Of a stretch of 9,524 nt of DNA, positions 4,834 to 9,524 are shown piece by piece. How positions within the stretch are numbered: position 1 is the first letter of the stretch; each line of letters starts with the position of its first letter. Source of the stretch: Acidimicrobiaceae bacterium (GTDB lineage Bacteria > Actinomycetota > Acidimicrobiia > Acidimicrobiales > RAAP-2); the NCBI GenBank assembly GCA_003164275.1, contig PLSY01000432.1, positions 1,125-10,648 on the forward strand, written 5' to 3'. The notes beneath the pieces were generated by a model that was not told the DNA's origin, made no database searches, and saw only the letters and a program-made list of their open reading frames with translations. The position numbers and the translations under genes are program-made.

Positions 4834-6320
4834 TGGCACGGCGACGGCCGACAGGCCTCGGCCCATTGGGCCAGAGGACGCCGGTGTTGGTCGGGGTGGC
4901 GACGGCCTCGGGCGACGTTGAGGCCATCGAGCTGATGGTCCGGGCCGTCGAGTCGGCGGCCTCTGACTCCGGGGCCACCGGCCTCTTGAGATCGGTCGAC
5001 CGGATCACCGTGCCCCAGGGGAGCTGGGCCTATCCCGACCCTGGTCGCCTGGTGGCCGAACGCATCGGGGCTACGGGAGCGAGGACCCACCGGGTGGAGC
5101 TGGGTATCCCGCAACAGAGCCTGATCAACGAGGCGATGACGGCCATCAGCTCTGGCGACGTCGAGGTGGCGGTTGTGGTCGGGGGTGAGGCCAAGCGGTG
5201 GGCCAGGGGTCGCACCGAGTCGGGCGACCTGCGCCTCGAGACGGCTCAGACGGGGGTGGAACCCGATGTCGTCCGACGACCGGGCGAGGCCTTGTTGGAG
5301 CCGGTCGAGATCACCAATCGCCTCTGGGAGCCCGTCCAGCAGTACGCCATGATCGACAACGCCCTTCGGGCCGCTCAGGGGTTGAGTGTGGCCCGGCACC
5401 GGGCGGAGGTGAGCGAGCTGTGGGCCCGATTCAACCGGGTGGCCGGCAAAAACCCCGAGGCCGCCTTCCCAGAGCCCATGGACGCCACCGAGATCGACAG
5501 GCCGACGGCCTCCAACCGCCCGCTGGCCTTCCCGTACAACAAGTGGCACTCGACCCAATGGACGGTGGACCAGGCCGCAGCCCTCGTCTTGTGCTCGGCC
5601 GAGGCGGCCACCCGGCTCGGAGTGCCTGATGACCGGTGGGTGTTCCCCCTGGTGGGCCTGGAGTCGAGCCACGCCGTGTCCCTGCTCCGCCGCCAGGCAC
5701 TCCATGCCTGGCCGGCCATGGAGGTGCTGGGGGCGGCGGCGGCCAGCCGGCTCGACGCCCCACTGGCCGAGGCCGGGATCATGGAGACCTACAGCTGCTT
5801 CCCGGCTGCCGTCCGGGTCCAGCAACGCTCCCTCGGTCTGGACCAGGCCGGGACCCCGACGATCACCGGGGGCATGGCCTTTGCCGGTGGGCCTTACAAC
5901 AACTTCGTCCTCCAGGCCACTGTGGCCGTGGTGCGACAGGTGCGGGAACGCCCGGGGGCCCGCGGCGTGGTCACTACGGTCAGCGGGTTGCTGACCAAGC
6001 CGGGCATCGGGGTGTGGACCTCGGTGCCCGACGGCTCGGACCCTCTCGTGGCCGACCTGGCGAGGGAGGTGGCAGCGGCCACCGGCGTGGTCGAGGTGGT
6101 CGAGACGCTCGAAGGCTACGAGGGTCCGGCCACCATCGCCACCTACACCGTCACCTACGACGGGTTGGTGCCGACTGGGACCGTGGCCCTGTGCGACACG
6201 GCCGACGGCCGTCGGGCGATCCTCATGAGCACCGAGGGCGACCTGGCCGGCCACGCTCTCACCGCCGACCTGATCGGGGCCAAGGTGATGGCCGGGTCGG
6301 GGTCGTTCCATCTGCTCTAA
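4830..6320 (+). CDS. Thiolase-like protein type 1 (TLP1), catalytically degenerate acetyl-CoA acetyltransferase homologue
   Basis: This 496-aa protein has a two-half thiolase fold followed by about 90 extra C-terminal residues. Those resemble the additional C-terminal domain of mycobacterial TLP1 (TYTVTYDGLVPTGTVALCDTADGRR region). Thiolase landmarks are recognisable but stripped of catalytic residues. The nucleophile-Cys segment reads ELGIPQQSLINEAM (about residues 90-103) with no Cys. The NEAF-type loop reads METYSCFPAAV, the GHP loop reads GGPYNNF, and the CxG loop reads VVTTVSGLL. It therefore probably binds CoA or acyl-CoA without classical Claisen chemistry, consistent with the lack of thiolase activity known for TLP1. 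Start ATG 4830 overlaps the DUF4031 stop; ATG 4833 is an alternative. No partner such as a DUF35 protein lies beside it. The role is unknown. Confidence 0.9.
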   Translation: MMARRRPTGLGPLGQRTPVLVGVATASGDVEAIELMVRAVESAASDSGATGLLRSVDRITVPQGSWAYPDPGRLVAERIGATGARTHRVELGIPQQSLINEAMTAISSGDVEVAVVVGGEAKRWARGRTESGDLRLETAQTGVEPDVVRRPGEALLEPVEITNRLWEPVQQYAMIDNALRAAQGLSVARHRAEVSELWARFNRVAGKNPEAAFPEPMDATEIDRPTASNRPLAFPYNKWHSTQWTVDQAAALVLCSAEAATRLGVPDDRWVFPLVGLESSHAVSLLRRQALHAWPAMEVLGAAAASRLDAPLAEAGIMETYSCFPAAVRVQQRSLGLDQAGTPTITGGMAFAGGPYNNFVLQATVAVVRQVRERPGARGVVTTVSGLLTKPGIGVWTSVPDGSDPLVADLAREVAAATGVVEVVETLEGYEGPATIATYTVTYDGLVPTGTVALCDTADGRRAILMSTEGDLAGHALTADLIGAKVMAGSGSFHLL

Positions 6321-6339
6321 CCGACCAGCACGGTCGGTT
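6319..6339. promoter_or_regulatory. Perfect 8-bp inverted repeat, AACCGACC-N5-GGTCGGTT
   Basis: AACCGACC (6319-6326) and GGTCGGTT (6332-6339) flank AGCAC. The repeat overlaps the last bases of the thiolase-like stop codon and ends 17 bp before the TACCGT box of the next gene. It could be a U-less terminator hairpin, since no T-run follows. It could also be an operator for a dimeric repressor covering the -35 region; TetR sites in actinobacteria often have this form. Confidence 0.55.
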
Positions 6340-6356
6340 GCTGCCGCCCGGCCAGT

Positions 6357-6362
6357 TACCGT
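6357..6362 (+). promoter_or_regulatory. Candidate -10 box (TACCGT) for a leaderless transcript of the split-barrel gene
   Basis: TACCGT is followed by 6 nt (GGGTCC) and ATG 6369, the same geometry and hexamer as at 4140-4152. No Shine-Dalgarno is present between box and start. Confidence 0.5.
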
Positions 6363-6368
6363 GGGTCC

Positions 6369-6797
6369 ATGGCAATGACTCTGGACGAGGCCTTCACTCT
6401 GGTCGCCGCACACGACAAGGGGGTGCTCGTCACCTTGAAGCGGGACGGCCGGCCACAGCTGTCGAACATCGTGTACGCCACCAGCCCGGACCGCTCCGTG
6501 CGGATCTCGGTGACCGACAAGCGGTCCAAGACCAACAACTTGCGCCGCGACCCCAGAGCCTCACTGCATGTGACCCGTGAGGACTTCTACGCCTACGTGG
6601 TGCTGGAGGGGACGGTCGCCCTCTCCCCGGTAGCCGCCGCCCCCGACGATGCGGTGGTCGACGAACTGGTGGACATGTATCGGTTACTGAGGGGCGAGCA
6701 CCCGGACTGGGACGAGTACCGCTCGGTGATGGTCGCAGAAGGCCGGGTGGTCGCCACCCTGGCCGCCGAGCGCGCCTACGGGATGCTTCCCGCCTGA
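6369..6797 (+). CDS. PPOX-class split beta-barrel F420/FMN-dependent oxidoreductase, Rv1155-like
   Basis: This 142-aa protein is a pyridoxamine 5'-phosphate oxidase-like split barrel. Diagnostic stretches are KGVLVTLKRDGRPQLSNIVY (residues 17-36) and VRISVTDKRSKTNNLRRDPR (44-63), then RASLHV. This matches the FDOR-B subgroup typified by mycobacterial Rv1155, where the Lys/Arg-rich second stretch contacts the F420 phosphate tail. It probably acts as a cytoplasmic dimer reducing or binding a small substrate with deazaflavin F420; FMN cannot be excluded. The start is set by ATG 6369 six nt after a TACCGT box (ATG 6375 is in frame but lacks that spacing). It follows the thiolase-like gene by 48 bp but appears to have its own promoter, and it converges on the FrnE-like gene. 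Confidence 0.9.
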   Translation: MAMTLDEAFTLVAAHDKGVLVTLKRDGRPQLSNIVYATSPDRSVRISVTDKRSKTNNLRRDPRASLHVTREDFYAYVVLEGTVALSPVAAAPDDAVVDELVDMYRLLRGEHPDWDEYRSVMVAEGRVVATLAAERAYGMLPA

Positions 6798-6805
6798 AGC
6801 GAGCG

Positions 6806-6820
6806 GGCCGGCCGCCGGCC
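6806..6820. terminator. GC-rich hairpin between convergent genes
   Basis: GGCCGG (6806-6811) and CCGGCC (6815-6820) pair around a 3-nt loop in the 29-bp gap between two converging stop codons. There is no T-run on either strand, so a bidirectional U-less terminator is the best reading. Confidence 0.5.
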
Positions 6821-6826
6821 AGCCTC

Positions 6827-7531
6827 TCAGATCGGGCAGCTCCCGTCGCTGCACGCCTGGTCGGCGTCGTCGGCCCCCGTGGCCATGGTCAGCGGATGGG
6901 ATGCCGTCCAGGCCTCCTCGAGCGATGCCAGCAGGACGTCAGCGGGCTGGGCGCCAGAGACCCCGTACGCCTCATCGATCACGAAGAACGGGACACCGGA
7001 GGCACCAAGCGCCCGGGCCCTGGCCTCGTCGTGGCGGACCTCGGCTGAGAACCGATCACCGGCCAGCACCTCGTCCACCTCGGCCGGGTCGAGCCCCACC
7101 TCCCCGGCCAGCGCAGCGAGAGTGGACGTGTCGCCAACGGGTTGGGCCTCGTTGAAGTAGGCGGCCATGAGCCGCTCCTTCATGGCGTCCCCGAGGCCGT
7201 GGGTGCCGGCCAGGTGGATGAGTCGATGGGCATCGAAGGTGTTGCCGGCCTGCACCTTGTCCAGGTGGTACTCGAGACCGAGGTCGGCGGCCAGACCGGT
7301 GATCCTCTCATTGGTGGCCTCCACCTGTTCGGCCGACATCCCGTACTTGCGCTGGAGGATCTCCGACATGGCCAGCTCCGATATGGCTGGGGCCGTCGGG
7401 TCGAGCTCGAAGCTCCTCCATTCGACCGACACCTTGTCACCGTGGCCGAATCGGTCGAGGGCCGCCTCCAGCTGACGCTTGCCGATATAGCACCAAGGGC
7501 ACACCACGTCTGACCACACTTCGACTCTCAC
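6827..7531 (-). CDS. FrnE/DsbA-like thiol-disulfide oxidoreductase with C-terminal CX4C
   Basis: This 234-aa protein has a DsbA-type thioredoxin fold with helical insertion, as in the FrnE and 2-hydroxychromene-2-carboxylate isomerase group. The redox motif C-P-W-C is Cys11-Cys14, right after the first strand (VRVEVWSDVV), and the cis-Pro loop is GVPFF with Pro181. The C-terminus ends ACSDGSCPI, placing Cys227 and Cys232 in a CX4C pair; Deinococcus radiodurans FrnE is known to combine CPWC with CX4C. No signal peptide precedes it, so it probably works in the cytoplasm on protein disulfides or stress-related substrates. GTG 7531 is chosen because GAGGAG lies 5 nt upstream and the motif then sits at the usual distance. 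It is divergent from the ABM gene. Confidence 0.92.
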   Translation of the reverse strand: MRVEVWSDVVCPWCYIGKRQLEAALDRFGHGDKVSVEWRSFELDPTAPAISELAMSEILQRKYGMSAEQVEATNERITGLAADLGLEYHLDKVQAGNTFDAHRLIHLAGTHGLGDAMKERLMAAYFNEAQPVGDTSTLAALAGEVGLDPAEVDEVLAGDRFSAEVRHDEARARALGASGVPFFVIDEAYGVSGAQPADVLLASLEEAWTASHPLTMATGADDADQACSDGSCPI

Positions 7532-7558
7532 CGCGACTCCTCGTTGGGCCCGGAGCGA

Positions 7559-7623
7559 CCCGGTGGCTACCGGGACCACCCATTTGCCCGCTCGAAGGTT
7601 TCAACCGGCTTCCGGTGCCCGGT
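7559..7623. promoter_or_regulatory. Cluster of ACCGG/CCGGT elements in a divergent promoter region
   Basis: The 126-bp gap between the divergent FrnE-like and ABM genes contains CCCGGT-N4-ACCGGG (7559-7574), ACCGG-CTT-CCGGT (7604-7616) and a further CCGGT (7619-7623). These dyads may be operator sites for coordinate control of the two genes. The motif is GC-rich, so chance is a real alternative. Confidence 0.35.
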
Positions 7624-7644
7624 ATTCCGCTTGCGACGGCGCGC

Positions 7645-7650
7645 TAGGTT
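7645..7650 (+). promoter_or_regulatory. Candidate -10 box (TAGGTT) for a leaderless ABM transcript
   Basis: TAGGTT is followed by 7 nt (CATCCTC) and ATG 7658, placing the transcription start at the ATG. No Shine-Dalgarno occurs between box and start. Confidence 0.5.
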
Positions 7651-7657
7651 CATCCTC

Positions 7658-7957
7658 ATGGTCCTCGAGCACGCCCTTTTGTCCATCCGTCCCGGGGAGG
7701 CCGACCAGTTCGAGGTGGCCCTGTCCGAGGCCAGGGCGGTGATCGCCGACTCACCCGGTTTCATCTCCCTCACCCTGCGCCGCAGTGTCGAGAGGCCCGA
7801 CGTCTATCTCTTGTTGGTGGAGTGGCAGACGCTCGACGACCACCTGATCGGGTTCCGCCAGTCAGAGCGGTTCGTCAGGTGGCGGGAGCTAATCGGCCCC
7901 TACTTTGCCGCCCCACCGGCCGTTGACCACTTTGTGGGGGTCGACCTCCCGGTTTGA
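7658..7957 (+). CDS. Antibiotic biosynthesis monooxygenase (ABM) domain protein
   Basis: This 99-aa protein has the ferredoxin-like alpha/beta barrel layout of ABM-domain proteins. A first strand (EHALLSIRPG) is followed by a helix with SEARAVIADSPGFISLTLRR, then the paired strands YLLLVEWQTLDDH, a helix GFRQSERFVRWRELIGPYF, and a last strand ending VDHFVGVDLPV. The size matches the usual single-domain dimeric members, which range from quinone or heme monooxygenases to proteins of unknown role. The specific substrate cannot be told. The start is ATG 7658, placed 7 nt after a TAGGTT box; an upstream extension to 7544 is not favoured. It is transcribed divergently from the FrnE-like gene and convergently with the fusion gene, so it is probably monocistronic. 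Confidence 0.87.
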   Translation: MVLEHALLSIRPGEADQFEVALSEARAVIADSPGFISLTLRRSVERPDVYLLLVEWQTLDDHLIGFRQSERFVRWRELIGPYFAAPPAVDHFVGVDLPV

Positions 7958-7960
7958 GCC

Positions 7961-7981
7961 GGCCCGGGCGACATTCGGGCC
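7961..7981. terminator. Hairpin between the convergent ABM and fusion genes
   Basis: GGCCCG (7961-7966) pairs with CGGGCC (7976-7981) across a 9-nt loop in the 33-bp gap between two converging stops. It is probably a shared, U-less terminator. Confidence 0.45.
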
Positions 7982-7990
7982 CACCCTTGG

Positions 7991-9067
7991 TCAAAGCGAG
8001 TCGGCCAGTGCGGCGGCAGCCCGCAGGTGGTCGGCCAGGATGGCCGGCGTGGCCGAAGCGTTCAGCCCACTGGTCGAGGGCATGACGTAGGCCGGCCGCC
8101 CACCGACGGGCTGGGGCTGGAGCCCGGCCACCGCCTTGGCGTTGACCACCGTCCTCCAACCGGAGAGCCCGACGAAGCAGACGATCCCGGGCTTGAGCCA
8201 CTCGACGAGCCGCCCGACCCGCTCAAAGCCGGCGTGGTACTCGCCGGCCGTGACCTCGGCAGCCGTCCGGGTGGGGCGCTTCACGAAGTCGGTCATGCCC
8301 ATCCCGTGGGACCGCAGGGCGTCGATCGGGTCCCGGTCCAACGCGACGATTTCCGAGGCCAGAGCGGCCGGCCAGAACCGGTTTCCCGGTCGGCCGTAGC
8401 CGACACCGGCCTCGGCAGAGTAGGGCGACGGGTTGACTCCGCACACCAACAGGCGCATCCCGGGACCGACGGTGTCGGCCAAGGTGTGTGACCGAATGGC
8501 ACGAAGTCGAAGCTCGTCATCCGACACCACGACCGAGTCCCGGTCGATTTCGAATCCCGCCCCGGTCACCACGTCGACCAACCGGTCCGGCTCCCACCCG
8601 GCGAAGAACCGACCCCCCACTTCGTCCCCCGGGAGGTCGTTGCCCTCGTAGGAGCCCTCGAGGACCTGGAGCTCGAGGGGCGTGCCGACGGCCAGTACCC
8701 GGTGCAGGTCCCATAAGGCCAAGGGGAGCCGCAACCTCGGGACGTGGAGGTAGGTCATCGAGGACCATGCCCCGCCGAGGGAGTAGCGGGCAAAGGGCAG
8801 GTGCTCCACATCTCCCTGCACGTAGAGGGCCCGAGGGACGGACTGGCGGCAGGCTCGAAGCATGACAGCCGAGGCATCGAGTGCGATGGCGGGCGAGCCC
8901 AGGAGGGGAAGGTAGCGCCCGGCGCCGCAGCCGACGTCGATGCGCAAGGCTCCCGCCCCCACCCGGTCGGAGAAAGCCTCGGCCTCGGCTCGTCGGCCGG
9001 CGCGGCTGTGGGAGGCGGCCCAGTCGAGGCCACGGTCGTCATAGATGCCAACGGTGGCGCGTTCCAC
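7991..9067 (-). CDS. Fusion: class I SAM methyltransferase + Mug/TDG-family mismatch DNA glycosylase
   Basis: This 358-aa protein joins two complete domains in one open frame. Residues about 1-190 form a small-molecule-type class I methyltransferase: motif I IDVGCGAGRY (43-52), an acidic end of strand 2 (Asp64) and GDVEHLPF (85-92). No DNA-methylase PCQ or DPPY-type motif is seen. Residues about 195-358 form a Mug/TDG uracil-DNA glycosylase-superfamily domain: GVNPSPYSA (210-218) with Asn212 at the catalytic-Asn position of E. coli Mug, NRFW (229-232), MTDFVKRPT (258-266), HAGFERV, and the insertion-loop segment MPSTSGLNA (329-337). Mug enzymes remove uracil and ethenocytosine opposite G. GTG 9067 is the only in-frame start after a stop 10 bp upstream, and lies 6 nt after a TAGGAT box. 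The methyltransferase substrate is unknown. Confidence 0.87.
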   Translation of the reverse strand: MERATVGIYDDRGLDWAASHSRAGRRAEAEAFSDRVGAGALRIDVGCGAGRYLPLLGSPAIALDASAVMLRACRQSVPRALYVQGDVEHLPFARYSLGGAWSSMTYLHVPRLRLPLALWDLHRVLAVGTPLELQVLEGSYEGNDLPGDEVGGRFFAGWEPDRLVDVVTGAGFEIDRDSVVVSDDELRLRAIRSHTLADTVGPGMRLLVCGVNPSPYSAEAGVGYGRPGNRFWPAALASEIVALDRDPIDALRSHGMGMTDFVKRPTRTAAEVTAGEYHAGFERVGRLVEWLKPGIVCFVGLSGWRTVVNAKAVAGLQPQPVGGRPAYVMPSTSGLNASATPAILADHLRAAAALADSL

Positions 9068-9073
9068 GGCGGC

Positions 9074-9079
9074 ATCCTA
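9074..9079 (-). promoter_or_regulatory. Candidate -10 box (TAGGAT) for a leaderless fusion-gene transcript
   Basis: On the minus strand TAGGAT is followed by 6 nt (GCCGCC) and GTG 9067. A perfect 10-bp palindrome GACCCGGGTC (9081-9090) sits 1 bp upstream of the box, where a repressor could block polymerase. The AGGA within the box is a poor Shine-Dalgarno alternative. Confidence 0.45.
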
Positions 9080-9128
9080 GGACCCGGGTCGGAGAGGGTG
9101 TCCGGTCTGGTCCGTCAGGGCTTAAGGC

Positions 9129-9524
9129 TCAGGGCTCGAAGCGGTAGCCCATCCCTGGCTCGGTGCGGAAGTGGCGGGGGCGGGAGGGGTCGTCCTCGAG
9201 CTTCCTGCGGACCCGGGCCATCAGGACCCGGAGGTACTCCGTCTCGGTGTCGTACCCGGGACCCCAGACGTCGTGGAGAAGTTGCTGCTGGGAGACCAGA
9301 CGCCCAGGGTTGCGGACCAGGATCTCGACGATCTCCCACTCCTTCGGCGTGAGATGGACGTCGGATCCGTGACGGGTCACCCGCATCTCGACGAGGTCGA
9401 TGGTGAACGCCTCGGTCTCCACCCTCGGGGCCTCGACGTCACCGCCGGTCCGGCGCAGGGCGGCGCGAAGGCGGGCGAGGAGCTCGTCCATACCGAAGGG
9501 CTTGGTCACGTAGTCATCGGCGCC
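9129..9524 (-). CDS. kdpE: KdpE-like OmpR/PhoB-family response regulator, 5' truncated
   Basis: The frame is open to the window edge; 131 C-terminal residues are visible. It begins with the end of a receiver domain (GADDYVTKPFGMDELLARLR, with the conserved Lys-Pro), so the phospho-accepting Asp lies outside. After a short linker comes an OmpR-type winged helix: DVHLTPKEWEIVEILVRNPG, then QQQLLHDVWGPGY, the recognition-helix region LRVLMARVRRKLEDDPSRPR, and the closing wing PGMGYRFEP. The HLTPKE, VWGP and DPSRPRHFRTEPGMGYRF features closely resemble E. coli KdpE, which activates the high-affinity potassium pump genes. No kdp structural or kdpD gene is inside the window, so the KdpE assignment over other PhoB-like regulators is probable, not proven. 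The fusion gene starts 61 bp downstream on the same strand. Confidence 0.85.
   Translation of the reverse strand, partial: GADDYVTKPFGMDELLARLRAALRRTGGDVEAPRVETEAFTIDLVEMRVTRHGSDVHLTPKEWEIVEILVRNPGRLVSQQQLLHDVWGPGYDTETEYLRVLMARVRRKLEDDPSRPRHFRTEPGMGYRFEP

Noticed and set aside
4830..6320. An active acetyl-CoA acetyltransferase (thiolase)
   Set aside because: The nucleophilic Cys, the GHP His and the CxG Cys are all replaced by other residues, so normal thiolase chemistry is not expected.
4752..6413. A 553-codon minus-strand frame opposite the thiolase-like gene
   Set aside because: It is fully antisense to a recognisable TLP1 gene and has the His/Gly/Pro/Arg-rich composition of a shadow frame, with no motif.
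7991..9067. The fusion protein as a DNA methyltransferase-demethylation pair
   Set aside because: The N-terminal domain shows only generic small-molecule-type SAM motifs and none of the catalytic motifs of C5, N4 or N6 DNA methyltransferases.

Overview
The window is high-GC (by eye about two thirds), densely packed bacterial chromosome with very strong G/C preference at third codon positions. The gene set points to an actinobacterium: a paired FadE-type acyl-CoA dehydrogenase, a type-1 thiolase-like protein (TLP1), DUF4031, an Rv1155-like split-barrel (F420/FMN) protein, and several genes that look leaderless. An uncultured Acidimicrobiia-like lineage would fit, but that is inference. I see no tRNA, rRNA, CRISPR array, insertion sequence or phage gene.

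Layout. 1-2047 (+): two adjacent acyl-CoA dehydrogenase genes, the first cut by the window edge. Only the first keeps a candidate catalytic glutamate, so they probably form one alpha/beta enzyme. 2081-3259 (+): a candidate promoter, a 19-residue leader ORF and an HSL-family alpha/beta hydrolase. 3274-3453 (-): a likely 59-aa single-span membrane protein, possibly a truncated MFS transporter start. 3454-3666: a spacer with a five-copy CCCAACG repeat and two further pairs of direct repeats. 3667-4107 (+): a VOC/glyoxalase-fold metalloprotein. 4152-6320 (+): a tight run of rhodanese, DUF4031 and TLP1 genes. 6369-6797 (+): a split-barrel flavin/F420 protein. 6827-7531 (-): a FrnE/DsbA-like thiol oxidoreductase. 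7658-7957 (+): an ABM-domain protein. 7991-9067 (-): a fusion of a SAM methyltransferase and a Mug/TDG-type DNA glycosylase. 9129-9524 (-): the C-terminal part of a KdpE-like response regulator.

How the genes fit together. The left half has a lipid or CoA-ester flavour (dehydrogenase pair, ester hydrolase, thiolase-like CoA-binding protein). The right half has a redox or repair flavour (FrnE, split-barrel oxidoreductase, ABM, DNA glycosylase). The most notable items are the methyltransferase-glycosylase fusion, a recurring TANNNT-N6/7-start-codon arrangement at five starts (implying leaderless mRNAs), the leader ORF whose stop overlaps the hydrolase start, and the small membrane protein beside a repeat-rich spacer. 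None could be checked against databases here.
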